From assembly GCA_018241965.1 (NCBI GenBank), contig JAFECS010000035.1, forward strand, positions 1 to 58,640: a stretch of 58,640 bases of DNA, read 5' to 3'. Each line of letters begins with the position of its first letter. Position 1 is the stretch's first letter. This DNA is from Pseudomonadota bacterium (lineage in GTDB: Bacteria; Pseudomonadota; Gammaproteobacteria; Berkiellales; Berkiellaceae). A program made the translations under genes and the position numbers. Positions 46,428 through 55,355 of the stretch are shown piece after piece. The notes below the pieces were generated by a model that was not told the origin of the DNA, did no database searches, and saw nothing but the letters and a program-made list of their open reading frames with translations.

Positions 46428-47588
46428 TTATATCAACCCACACATAATTTGGGTGCGGATATTTTCCATTTTTTGCATCATAAAATGCACATTATGCTGG
46501 GTAGCCAGGCTAGCGGCGGAGGGTTCGTTGGCTTTGAACAAATGATGCAAATAAGCGCGGCTATAGTGGGTGCAAGTTTGGCATTGGCAGCCTTCATCTA
46601 GGGGGATAAATTCTTTTGCATGCAATGTGCGAATTAATTTTAATGGGCCTTCGCGCGTTAAAATCATCCCATGGCGCGCGGCTTTTGTAGGGTAGGAACT
46701 ATCAAAAGTATCAATGCCATATTCAATACATTTATCAATAGAAGCCACATCGCCAATACCCAATAAATGCACGGGGGCCTCAATAGGTAAATGGACGGTA
46801 GTGCCTTTGACGGTGTCATAGAGTTCTTGATGATCTGAACCCAAAGCGCCGCCAATGGCAAAGCCATCAAAGGCTTCATTAGTTAAAATAGCGCAGCTTT
46901 TTTCACGCAGTGCTAAATCCGAGCCACCATGCACCACGGCATACATCGCTTGATTTTGACGGTTTTTTAAATGTTCATGTAAAGAGCGACATTCCCAACG
47001 ATGGGTTCTGTCAAAAGAGGCTTTGAGTTTTTGCTCATCGACGTGAAAGGGAAGCAGCTCATCTAAGGGAATTATGATATCGCTGCCCAAATCTTTTTGC
47101 GCAAGCACCGTGGTTTCAGGCGACAATAAAATTTTGCGGCCATCTTTATAAGAGCGAAAAATCACCCCGTCTTCGCTGACTTTCACCACGGAATTAGCAT
47201 GCTTTTTACCGCCTTGGCCTTTAAGTTCGCGTTGTTCTAAGCCCGCTTGTGCATAAGCTAAACTAAAAACTTGAAAGCCACCCGAATCGGTAATAATAGG
47301 CTGATGGCGGTGAATAAAGCGATGTAAACCACCCGCTTCTTTAATTAACGCTGTGCCCGGTTGCACCATTAAATGGTAAGTATTACAAAACATCAATTGC
47401 ACATTTAAGTTTTGATGATCGTGATTATGTAAGGTTTTTAAAGAACCATTGGTGCCCACGGCCACAAAGTTGGGGGTGTCGATAATACCATGCGGGGTAT
47501 GAATTTTACCTACACGAGCGCGAGAAATTTTGGATTGATACAAAATTTCAAATTTAAATTGTTCTGTAACTACAGGAGCACTAATCAT
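46428..47588 (-). CDS. tgt: tRNA-guanine transglycosylase, Chlamydia-like (probable queuine user)
   Basis: Exchanges the wobble guanine of GUN-anticodon tRNAs for a deazaguanine base. At 386 residues, it has D101 (TDSGGFQVFSL), nucleophile D296 (FDSSYPTKAARHG) and zinc ligands C334, C336, C339 and H349. The sequence follows the Chlamydia trachomatis enzyme (QSKxSRARVGKI, LAYAQ, LDELLPFH, HLLGIGD) far more than E. coli Tgt. In the pocket, the Cys of the bacterial DECTP motif is Leu (L178), and the residue matching Val233 of the Zymomonas enzyme is Gly (G250). Both changes remove preQ1-type features, and Gly is the eukaryotic residue. Use of queuine is therefore inferred. It overlaps the transporter gene by 8 bp. 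Confidence 0.9.
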   Translation of the reverse strand: MISAPVVTEQFKFEILYQSKISRARVGKIHTPHGIIDTPNFVAVGTNGSLKTLHNHDHQNLNVQLMFCNTYHLMVQPGTALIKEAGGLHRFIHRHQPIITDSGGFQVFSLAYAQAGLEQRELKGQGGKKHANSVVKVSEDGVIFRSYKDGRKILLSPETTVLAQKDLGSDIIIPLDELLPFHVDEQKLKASFDRTHRWECRSLHEHLKNRQNQAMYAVVHGGSDLALREKSCAILTNEAFDGFAIGGALGSDHQELYDTVKGTTVHLPIEAPVHLLGIGDVASIDKCIEYGIDTFDSSYPTKAARHGMILTREGPLKLIRTLHAKEFIPLDEGCQCQTCTHYSRAYLHHLFKANEPSAASLATQHNVHFMMQKMENIRTQIMCGLI

Positions 47589-48246
47589 TGGCTAATAACC
47601 GTCTTGTCATAAAGGACCAGGGGATGGTGTTGGCAATAGCCAGCAATTTTATGCCATAGCTCACCACAATAATTTCAACAATAGCCTGCACCACACCATA
47701 TAAACCTAATAAGCTAAATAGCACGGTGTCTAAGAGTTGAGAACAACTCATGCTGATTGCGCTAATAAATATCATTGAAATCTGTGGATATTTGGCGCGC
47801 AAAAAGGCGTAGAGTTTTACATCACATTGATCCGCGATTAAAAAGGTGAGTAAGGAAGCAATTAAGATCCTTGGCGCGGGGCTTAATAAAAATTGATAGG
47901 ACGCTTGCGATTGATCGTAAATGCTTGGTTGATACAAAAGATGAATTTGCGACATCAGCGCAAAAAACACCAGTCCTGCAAAACTGGTCCAGATGGCACT
48001 GGTGGCCGCGGTTTTGCCGTATTTTTCTTGCAGCAGATTTAACCCTAATAAACTACCAATGGTAAAAGCGTCACTGGCGGTGGCATTGAGCCCCATAAAA
48101 TCAATTTGTTTTAATACAAATAAATTTGCTAACAAACTCAAAATAGCGACGAGGGCGGTTAAGGCATTTTGCCCCAGTTTGCTAAAATACCAGGCAAAAG
48201 CGGCGATTAAGCCACAGCTTCCTAGAAATAGCAGCACATTTTGCAT
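47581..48246 (-). CDS. Queuosine-precursor transporter (YhhQ/QPTR, COG1738 family)
   Basis: A 221-residue inner-membrane protein with about six helices. It has the family pattern DAFTIGSLLGLNLLQEKYG and CDVKLYAFLRAKYP, then SQLLDTVLFSLLGLYG and KLL near the end, which align with E. coli YhhQ (LDVHVFNRLR, SDTLAFFFIAF). YhhQ-type proteins import queuosine precursors. Overlap with tgt shows co-translation and fixes the context: import of the base followed by insertion into tRNA. Confidence 0.85.
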   Translation of the reverse strand: MQNVLLFLGSCGLIAAFAWYFSKLGQNALTALVAILSLLANLFVLKQIDFMGLNATASDAFTIGSLLGLNLLQEKYGKTAATSAIWTSFAGLVFFALMSQIHLLYQPSIYDQSQASYQFLLSPAPRILIASLLTFLIADQCDVKLYAFLRAKYPQISMIFISAISMSCSQLLDTVLFSLLGLYGVVQAIVEIIVVSYGIKLLAIANTIPWSFMTRRLLAND

Positions 48247-48331
48247 TCAAGGCGCCTTAAGGGTAGTTGCGTTTAAGGCAGTATCATACCTTGGACTACC
48301 ACTTCATGCAAAAGCGCTGCTATAGGCGTGT

Positions 48332-49759
48332 TTACACTGATTTTTTACTTTTGGCTGTAGGTTTATGGATAAACACTAAGGGGAGTAATATCACGGCAAT
48401 ACCGGCAATCAAACAGCCTTCGTACATCACCACATCGCCCAAATTTACTTTACTGGTGGGCGGTACAAAACCTAACACAATAACCACCAAGCTGATTAAG
48501 ATCCCCATGCCGGCAAACAACCAAATTCCCCAATTTTTACCCGGAATTTTAAAGGGGCGCTCTTTATTGGGTTGGGTGTAACGAAGGGATATCGCGCCAG
48601 CAAATAATATCGCATACATCAGCAAGGATAATTGCGCAGCCATGGAGGACAATAAATAATAAGCGCCTTCCACCGTTGGTAATAAAATGTATACCAGCGT
48701 TAACAAGCTACAAATACCACCTTGGGTTAAGAGCATCGCATAGGGAACACCATAGCGATTGGTTTTTGCCAAATAGCCTGGCAGCAAACCATCATCGGCA
48801 GCCGCAAACAGCCCTTTGGTGGGGCCTATAATCCAGGTGGCAACCGCGCACACACCGCCAATTAAAATCGCGCCGGCCATCAAAGGCGCAAGCCAGGGTA
48901 GGCTAAACTCATCAGCAAATAGCGTAAAAGCTTGGATAATCCCAGTGAGATTAGAAAGCTTATCTTGAGGCACTACTATTGCAATGGCTAAAGACGATAA
49001 TATCAAGCTTAGTAAAATAATCATGGCCGAGATCAATAACGCTTTAGGATAATCTTTTCTAGGATTATTCACTTCTAAAGCGTGCACTGAAGACATTTCT
49101 AAGCCAAGCAAACTAAAAATAATTTGTGAGAAAAAGGCTAATTCTGCAATCGCAGACATGTTATTCATTTTGGGAAATAAGCTTGATGTCGTGAAAGTTA
49201 CTTCGGGAGCATTGCCGCGTCCTAGCCACAAAAAGCATAAGACAATAATTAAAATCATCGGGCCTAAGGTCCCTAATATGGAGCCAAAGGTACTCACCGC
49301 ACTTGAAATACGCATACCAAAGAAGTTTAAAATCGTACAACCCCAAAAAGTACATAACACCACTGTTGTCATGAAGGTAGCATTGTGCACTAAACTTTCA
49401 TCGATTAAATAAGCGATAGTACTGGCAATCAACGTTAAAATGGTGGGGTACCAAACCACATTGTAGATCCATTGCAAATAAACTACGCACAACCCCCATT
49501 TGTGGCCAAAGGCTATTTTCACCCAGGCATACAAGCCACCTTTTTCTGGCCAAGTGGTGGCTAACTCTGCGGTTACTAAAGCAGTGGGTATAAAAAAGGC
49601 GATGGCGCCAATGATATAGAGGGTAATGAGGCCATATCCAAAGCTTGCCGCCATGGGTAAGGTGCGAATGCTATCGACCGCGATAACATTAATCATCACC
49701 AGCGAAAATACACTTAACACCCGAGCCGGGGAATACGTTTTACTCATACTTAATGCCAT
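48332..49759 (-). CDS. APC-superfamily amino-acid permease (GadC-like)
   Basis: A 475-residue protein with about 12 helices. The N-terminal MINVIAVDSIRTLPMAASFG and ELATTWPEKGGLYAWVKIAFG, and the internal GPTKGLFAAADDGLLPG, are typical of amino-acid/polyamine/GABA antiporters. AAAGGT precedes the ATG. The substrate is not readable; glutamate/GABA-type exchange is one option. It lies 85 bp upstream of the queuine transporter on the same strand and diverges from the IcmD-like gene. Confidence 0.85.
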   Translation of the reverse strand: MALSMSKTYSPARVLSVFSLVMINVIAVDSIRTLPMAASFGYGLITLYIIGAIAFFIPTALVTAELATTWPEKGGLYAWVKIAFGHKWGLCVVYLQWIYNVVWYPTILTLIASTIAYLIDESLVHNATFMTTVVLCTFWGCTILNFFGMRISSAVSTFGSILGTLGPMILIIVLCFLWLGRGNAPEVTFTTSSLFPKMNNMSAIAELAFFSQIIFSLLGLEMSSVHALEVNNPRKDYPKALLISAMIILLSLILSSLAIAIVVPQDKLSNLTGIIQAFTLFADEFSLPWLAPLMAGAILIGGVCAVATWIIGPTKGLFAAADDGLLPGYLAKTNRYGVPYAMLLTQGGICSLLTLVYILLPTVEGAYYLLSSMAAQLSLLMYAILFAGAISLRYTQPNKERPFKIPGKNWGIWLFAGMGILISLVVIVLGFVPPTSKVNLGDVVMYEGCLIAGIAVILLPLVFIHKPTAKSKKSV

Positions 49760-49928
49760 GTCAGATACCTTTCATTTGTCATGCTGTGATAGCACGCTAT
49801 TACATTATGACACCATAAGCGCTTTGGGAACAAAAGGCAAGTTTTGCATGTCTTATGTAGACAGAAGGTAGTATTTACCACCTTGTAGATAATTTATTGT
49901 AAACTGATAGATATAGATAAGGTGCAGC

Positions 49929-50492
49929 ATGGGGCATGTTATGAGCAAGAAATCCTCTCGCATAATCAGCATACTAGTCATGGCTTTGGTGATAATGCCC
50001 ACATCGGTATTAGCCACTGGTTCATTAGGGGATGCTGCCGACAATTTGATGACACCTACTTCTATTGTCGTGAAAGTAGTGGATATTTTTTGTTATTTAA
50101 TTGGTCTTGGTTTTGTGATGATGTCTATTGCGCAGTTTAAAATTCATCGTCAAAGCCCCAAATTAGTGCCTTTGGGTACACCGCTCATCTTGGCCATTCT
50201 GGGCATCATAGCCTTATTGATCCCCTATACCACTAAATTGGCTGAAACGGGTAAAGATGAAGTCCCTAAAGATGTAAAACAAAGTTACTTACCCTTACCC
50301 GGACATGAACCAAAAAGTTCAGGTTTACCGTTTCCCCCTGGCCATCGAGAACAACAACAGCATTCGCACCCACAACAAGATCAATCCAATGCTATACCCC
50401 TACCTGGTGGCAGCGAGCAAGGTGCACCCGCAGACAGCAGCAGTACTGGGGGCGGTGGTGGATGGACGACAGATCCAAGATATAGGCAATAG
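49929..50492 (+). CDS. IcmC/IcmD-like (DotE/DotP family) Dot/Icm-type membrane protein with C-terminal extension
   Basis: A 187-residue protein. A signal-like segment (ISILVMALVIMPTSVLATG) is followed by two helices separated by FKIHRQSPKLVPLGTP. This matches the layout and loop wording of Legionella IcmD/IcmC (GLGF, KxHxxxP, P+GTP). IcmD is about 132 residues; this protein carries an extra tail of about 80 residues rich in Pro, Gln, His, Ser and Gly. Start at ATG 49929 (AAGGTG upstream) or 49941. No other dot/icm gene is nearby, so it is an orphan or a paralogue. Confidence 0.6.
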   Translation: MGHVMSKKSSRIISILVMALVIMPTSVLATGSLGDAADNLMTPTSIVVKVVDIFCYLIGLGFVMMSIAQFKIHRQSPKLVPLGTPLILAILGIIALLIPYTTKLAETGKDEVPKDVKQSYLPLPGHEPKSSGLPFPPGHREQQQHSHPQQDQSNAIPLPGGSEQGAPADSSSTGGGGGWTTDPRYRQ

Positions 50493-50494
50493 AG

Positions 50495-50503
50495 TTATCC
50501 ACA
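50495..50503 (+). promoter_or_regulatory. DnaA box (perfect)
   Basis: TTATCCACA, the high-affinity DnaA-binding 9-mer, just after the IcmD-like gene. Confidence 0.45.
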
Positions 50504-50680
50504 GCTTGTTCATTTAAAATAGTTAAGCAACCAGCATGTAATAAAACCTGACAACTACCTTAAAAATAAGGCCATTCTCAAAATAGTTGCTTAGGAACTT
50601 ATTGAAAAACTAACAAAAAAATAAAGTGGGCAAGATTTGTGCATAGGGCCTAAACGTACGAAAATAAAGGGCCCAGAGCG

Positions 50681-50727
50681 TTGTTCACAAAACTTTTCAC
50701 AGACTTATCCACAGTTTTTGTGAATAA
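50681..50727. promoter_or_regulatory. Cluster of DnaA-box-like sites
   Basis: TTGTTCACA (50681-50689, one mismatch), CTTTTCACA (50693-50701, weak), TTATCCACA (50705-50713, perfect) and, on the other strand, TTATTCACA (50719-50727 reverse), followed by the AT-rich AATAAATTATTTTA. No gene occupies 50493-50786. Confidence 0.45.
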
Positions 50728-50735
50728 ATTATTTT

Positions 50736-50763
50736 ATGGGCGCATACAGGATGCGCCCCTACA
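50736..50763. repeat. 28-bp hairpin repeat, copy 3
   Basis: Identical to 44851-44878 (ATGGGCGCAT to GCCCCTACA), about 5.9 kb away. Confidence 0.85.
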
Positions 50764-50786
50764 AAGATGTAAAATATCTTCGATTT

Positions 50787-52277
50787 CTATAATTTAGCTT
50801 GTTTGGGATCCATCTTACTTTGGATGTCTTTTAATTCAGCATCAATTTGGCGCTGTTCTTGGGCATTAAGCGTAGAAACTTTTTTAGCCATTCTAAGTTG
50901 AATAACTGCGCCAGATAAATCGCCCTGCATCTTAAGAAAATGGGCCTGTGCCAGATGAGCTTGCAGCGGGTTGTTAGTTTTGACATAAGCTTGTGAGAGT
51001 AAATACCAAAAATTACTGTAGGCTGTTTTGCGGGCTACTTGGTTTTTTAAGATAGCTATCGCTTTATTTGCATTGCCTACCTTAATCAGCCACTCGCAAT
51101 AGGTATAAGTGACAGCATAATTATTCGGATGATTTTCTAAGGTGCTTGCCAATCTAGATAATGCTTTATCTGTTTCTTGCATCGCCATTTCCATTTGTGC
51201 ATAGGCTAATTGGAATAATGGCTGGTTTGGGGTGCTTTGTATGAGTTCATCTAAATACGGTTTTGCTTGCTGTGGTTTATTAGCATCTAATAAAGAAATA
51301 ACATAACCATAAAGGGTTCCTGTACGGCTACGATAATTCCCTTTGGCTAATCTTTTGGAAAAAAACTCACTGGCTTCTTGTGGTGTTGAAAAGGTGTCTG
51401 CTAAAACGCGTGCTTGCACAAGATGATATTGCAAACTGTCTGGGATCTGTTTATAGGGAAAACTGCTGGCTCTGGCTTGGGCTTCCATTAATCGTGATTC
51501 AGTCAATGGGTGAGTCATTAAATATTCGGGTAAGTGGTTACCATAGTATCTTGTTTCTTGAGACATACGGTGAAAAAAGGCGGGCATGCCGTTGGGATCA
51601 AAGCCTGCTTTTTTAAGCGCATTGATGCCGACATAATCGGCTTCTTTTTCATGATCGCGCGTATAATTGATGAGCACTTGTTGACTACCTGCCAACGTTG
51701 CCGCCATGGCACCAGAAGCGGCTTGTGAATTTTGTGTGGCCAATAAGGCGGCAGCAAGCATTCCGGCAATGGTCGATAAACGCAAGCGTCCCATATGTTC
51801 ATACATGCGCGCCATGTGCTTTTGTTGCACGTGTGCGACTTCATGTGCGAGTACGCCGGCTAATTCGCTTTCGGATTCGCTAGCTAAAATAAGCCCGGTA
51901 TTGACGCCAACAAAACCGCCGGGCAAGGCAAAAGCATTGATGGTGGGATCTTTGACCACAAAAAAGTGATAGGCACCTTGTGCTTGTCCTTGTGTAGCCA
52001 ATAAACGATACCCTAAGCCTTGCAAATATTGGGTAACATAAGCATCGTGAGAAATTACTTGCGCTTGGGAAAGCTCTTTCATGATAGAGCTGCCCAGTTC
52101 AAGTTCTTGCGCAGGGGTTAGGATCGCACTGGCAGAGTTACCGAGATCTGGCAATTCCCCCGAATAAAGACAGCTGGGGAAAAAAGTGGTGCTAATAATC
52201 AAAACCCTGACAAGTGCTTTGCTTATCAAGGCTTTTATCTTATCTGCTAATGGATTTGTATCGTATAATCTTTGCAT
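50787..52277 (-). CDS. bepA: Periplasmic M48 metalloprotease/chaperone BepA
   Basis: A 496-residue protein (E. coli BepA 487) that helps LptD and outer-membrane protein assembly. A signal sequence has its core at about 24-38 after an unusually long N-region. The zinc site is H145-E-V-A-H149 with E212 (KEADYVG), and the MTHPLTESR motif follows. The C-terminal half consists of TPR repeats. It diverges from perM, its neighbour in E. coli too. Confidence 0.93.
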   Translation of the reverse strand: MQRLYDTNPLADKIKALISKALVRVLIISTTFFPSCLYSGELPDLGNSASAILTPAQELELGSSIMKELSQAQVISHDAYVTQYLQGLGYRLLATQGQAQGAYHFFVVKDPTINAFALPGGFVGVNTGLILASESESELAGVLAHEVAHVQQKHMARMYEHMGRLRLSTIAGMLAAALLATQNSQAASGAMAATLAGSQQVLINYTRDHEKEADYVGINALKKAGFDPNGMPAFFHRMSQETRYYGNHLPEYLMTHPLTESRLMEAQARASSFPYKQIPDSLQYHLVQARVLADTFSTPQEASEFFSKRLAKGNYRSRTGTLYGYVISLLDANKPQQAKPYLDELIQSTPNQPLFQLAYAQMEMAMQETDKALSRLASTLENHPNNYAVTYTYCEWLIKVGNANKAIAILKNQVARKTAYSNFWYLLSQAYVKTNNPLQAHLAQAHFLKMQGDLSGAVIQLRMAKKVSTLNAQEQRQIDAELKDIQSKMDPKQAKL

Positions 52278-52368
52278 GTTATCAAGTATTTTAACCTACA
52301 AGCAGTTTAAGTGCTTGGACATTTATCTTTTAGTTTAGTTTATTAACTAATTTTGTGCTGGAGGTTGT

Positions 52369-53427
52369 GTGCTGACAGTGATGAAAGGGTGGGGCCAACG
52401 TTATTTTTCCAACCCCCAAGTTGTTTTATTACTGATTCTGCTTGCAGGGGGGCTTGTTTTAGTCCTGTCCATGGGCAATGTGTTAGCGCCAGTGATTGCC
52501 AGCATCGTTATTGCTTATTTGCTGCAGTGGATAGCTAATTTTTTAATATCATGCAAAATACCACGCTTAGCTGCCATGCTTGTAGTGTATGGTGCTTTTT
52601 TAGGGATCTTTTTAAGTGCCATTTTTATTTTATGGCCAATTTTTTGGGATCAATTATTGCGTTTATTCGAAGAATTCCCTTCGATGGTAACCAGTTTCCA
52701 GCATTATTTATACCTGTTGCCGGAAAAATTTCCTGAGTATCTTACCAAAGAAACCATTGATGGCTGGGTGGCCAGCTTTTTAACCCAGCTAAAAACCTCT
52801 GGGAAAACCTTGTTTGCCGTTTCTCTTTCTTCGTTGCCCAGTGTATTAGCGGTGATCGTGTATTTAGTGTTAGTGCCTATCATGGTTTTCTTTTTTTTAA
52901 AAGATTATCGCAAGATAATCCATTGGTTTGCCCAATATCTGCCTCAGGATAGACAATTACTCTCTGTGGTTGGCAAGGAAGTGCATAAGCAAATTGGAAA
53001 CTACATCCGCGGTAAAGGTGCTGAAGTGATTATCGTGGGTTTATCGACCTATCTTGTTTTTTATCTATGCAATATGCGTTATGCCACCTTGTTGGCCGTT
53101 CTAGTGGGGATCTCAGTCTTAATTCCCTATATTGGGGCGGTTGTGGTGACAATCCCGGTGATTTTGGTTGCATTTTTTCAATGGGGCTTTGAACAGCAGT
53201 TTATTTATACCTTGATTGCCTATGGCATCGTGCAAACTTTAGACGGCGCCGTTTTAGTGCCTTTATTATTCTCCGGCGCAGTGAATTTACATCCTTTAGC
53301 CATTATTGTTGCCATCTTAGTGTTTGGCGGTTGGTGGGGCTTTTGGGGTGTATTTTTTGCTATTCCTTTAGCTATTTTAATCAAAGCGATATTAGAGTCT
53401 TGGCCCCATACCGCTACAGCACCTTAA
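52369..53427 (+). CDS. perM: PerM/AI-2E-family permease
   Basis: A 352-residue inner-membrane protein with about eight helices and the family segments VLAPVIASIVIAYLLQWI, PIMVFFFLKDY and NLHPLAIIVAILVFGGWWGF. It starts with GTG behind GGAGG. It is next to bepA, as in E. coli. Family members export AI-2 or ions; the substrate is unknown here. Its 3' end overlaps the convergent PhoH gene by 14 bp. Confidence 0.9.
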   Translation: MLTVMKGWGQRYFSNPQVVLLLILLAGGLVLVLSMGNVLAPVIASIVIAYLLQWIANFLISCKIPRLAAMLVVYGAFLGIFLSAIFILWPIFWDQLLRLFEEFPSMVTSFQHYLYLLPEKFPEYLTKETIDGWVASFLTQLKTSGKTLFAVSLSSLPSVLAVIVYLVLVPIMVFFFLKDYRKIIHWFAQYLPQDRQLLSVVGKEVHKQIGNYIRGKGAEVIIVGLSTYLVFYLCNMRYATLLAVLVGISVLIPYIGAVVVTIPVILVAFFQWGFEQQFIYTLIAYGIVQTLDGAVLVPLLFSGAVNLHPLAIIVAILVFGGWWGFWGVFFAIPLAILIKAILESWPHTATAP

Positions 53428-54835
53428 TGGCATGATCAGCCAAGCGTGAACGCTCGCCTCGTGAGAGGGTGAGGTGGCCATTATGTTCCCAGGTTTTAAA
53501 GCATTGCACCACATAGGTTAAACCCGACGTGGTGCCGGTTAAATAGGGCGTGTCAATTTGATTGATATTTCCCAAGCACACAATTTTAGTGCCCGGGCCT
53601 GCGCGCGTCACCATGGTTTGCATTTGTTTAGAAGTGAGATTTTGCGCTTCATCGATAATAATAAATTTATTTAAAAAGGTGCGGCCGCGCATAAAGTTCA
53701 ATGAACGAATGCGAATGCGATTTTGTAACCATTCGGTGTTTTTAGCTAAGTCTTTGTTGTCATTTTCCAAAGATTGCGTTAATACTTCCAAATTATCCAT
53801 CAGCGCACCCATCCAGGGAGTCATTTTTTCTTCTTCAGTGCCAGGTAAAAAGCCAATATCTTCACCCACCGGAACAGTGACGCGGGTCATGATGATTTCA
53901 CGATAAAGGTTTTGCTCGATAGTTTGTGCAAGCCCAGCGGCCAGCGTAAGTAAAGTTTTCCCGGTGCCAGCAGCGCCGACTAAGGTGACAAAATCAATAT
54001 CTGGATCCATCAATAAATTCAGCGCAAAATTTTGTTCGCGATTTCTGGCGTTAATGCCACAGACTTTGTTTCTGTGTTTACGAAAGTCTTTCACATATTC
54101 TATGGTCGCAGACGAATTATTGACATCTCTGACAATAGCTTCAAATTGATCAGCGTCACTGTGAACACATAAATTAGGAAACCAGCCAGAGATATCATCG
54201 CCACTTATTTTATAAAAAGTGCGGCCATCTTCTTTCCACGAGGCCATTTCTTTGGCATGCTTTTCCCAAAAATTTTCAGGTAATTGCACCATGCCTGAGT
54301 ACATTAAGCTTAAATCATCTAATACTTGATCGTTATAATAATCTTCTGCGTGGATCCCTAATACAGCTGCTTTAATACGTAAGTTGATATCTTTAGAAAC
54401 TAACGTTACCCGGGTGTGATGGTGTTTTGCTTGCAAAGATAGCACTGTGGCTAAAATGGAATTATCGGGTTTGTTGCCTGGTAATGAATCCGGCAATATT
54501 GCAGGCAGCTCTTCGCGCTGAAAAAATAATTTCCCCGTGGGTAAGGTAAAGGCCTTATTTAAATGCCCTGGAAAGTGTAAAGCAATGCCATTAAAAATAT
54601 CTTGGTTGGTGGTATTTTTGATTAAACTATCTAAAAAGCGATTGGCTTCGCGAATATTCCGCGCTGTATCTGATAAGCCTTTTTTGCCTTGGTCTAGCTC
54701 TTCAAGTACCACCATAGGCAGATAAATATCATGTTCTTTAAACTTAAATAAGGCACTGGGATCGTGCACTAAAATATTGGTATCTAAGACAAATAAGCGC
54801 TTTTCTTCGGTGGGGGCTTTAGCTTTTTTTTTCAT
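53414..54835 (-). CDS. PIN-PhoH fusion protein (PhoH2 type)
   Basis: A 473-residue protein. The N-terminal PIN domain (about 13-160) has the acidic motif LDTNIL. The C-terminal PhoH ATPase has Walker A GAAGTGKTLL near 283 and IIDEAQN. Such proteins act as RNA helicase-nucleases. Widely conserved in bacteria; physiological RNA target unknown. It is the first gene of a minus-strand run that does not include bcp (30-bp gap). Confidence 0.9.
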   Translation of the reverse strand: MKKKAKAPTEEKRLFVLDTNILVHDPSALFKFKEHDIYLPMVVLEELDQGKKGLSDTARNIREANRFLDSLIKNTTNQDIFNGIALHFPGHLNKAFTLPTGKLFFQREELPAILPDSLPGNKPDNSILATVLSLQAKHHHTRVTLVSKDINLRIKAAVLGIHAEDYYNDQVLDDLSLMYSGMVQLPENFWEKHAKEMASWKEDGRTFYKISGDDISGWFPNLCVHSDADQFEAIVRDVNNSSATIEYVKDFRKHRNKVCGINARNREQNFALNLLMDPDIDFVTLVGAAGTGKTLLTLAAGLAQTIEQNLYREIIMTRVTVPVGEDIGFLPGTEEEKMTPWMGALMDNLEVLTQSLENDNKDLAKNTEWLQNRIRIRSLNFMRGRTFLNKFIIIDEAQNLTSKQMQTMVTRAGPGTKIVCLGNINQIDTPYLTGTTSGLTYVVQCFKTWEHNGHLTLSRGERSRLADHAIKVL

Positions 54836-54865
54836 TGCTTAAATCATCCCTGATTTAGTCATTGA

Positions 54866-55333
54866 TTATAATGTTTTAACTGCCGCTAAGACTTCCTTGA
54901 CATGATCTTGCACTTTCACTTTACGCCATACTTGACGCACGATCCCTTTTTTGTCTATTAAAAAGGTAGAGCGCTCTATGCCCATCACTTTTTTGCCGTA
55001 CATGTTTTTTTCTTTAATCACTTCAAAAGCTTTACATAATTTTTCATCGGTGTCAGCAATTAAAGCAAAGGGCAGTGCATATTTTTCACGAAATTTTTCA
55101 TGACTTTTCAAACTATCGCGCGAGATGCCGATAATGTTGGTTTTGTTTTTTAAAAAGGTCTTATAGAGACTGGCAAAATCCAGGCCTTCTTGGGTACAAC
55201 CTTTGGTATTATCTTTAGGGTAAAAATAAATGACCAGATTTTCCCCTTTAAGGCTGGCAAAGTCTGTTAAGTCAGCGATAGTTGAAACAAATGAGAAAGC
55301 AGGCAAGGGTTTATTTTGTTCAATTTTCTTCAT
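54866..55333 (-). CDS. bcp: Peroxiredoxin Bcp/PrxQ, 1-Cys form
   Basis: A 155-residue thiol peroxidase. The peroxidatic cysteine is C46 (DNTKGCTQEG). The resolving cysteine five residues later in E. coli Bcp (C50) is Leu here, so this is a single-cysteine variant at that site. The rest (YFYPKDNTKGC, GISRDS, ERSTFLID) is typical. It lies downstream of gcvR, as in E. coli. Confidence 0.92.
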   Translation of the reverse strand: MKKIEQNKPLPAFSFVSTIADLTDFASLKGENLVIYFYPKDNTKGCTQEGLDFASLYKTFLKNKTNIIGISRDSLKSHEKFREKYALPFALIADTDEKLCKAFEVIKEKNMYGKKVMGIERSTFLIDKKGIVRQVWRKVKVQDHVKEVLAAVKTL

Positions 55334-55355
55334 TTGGAAAATAGGCTTATCTCTT

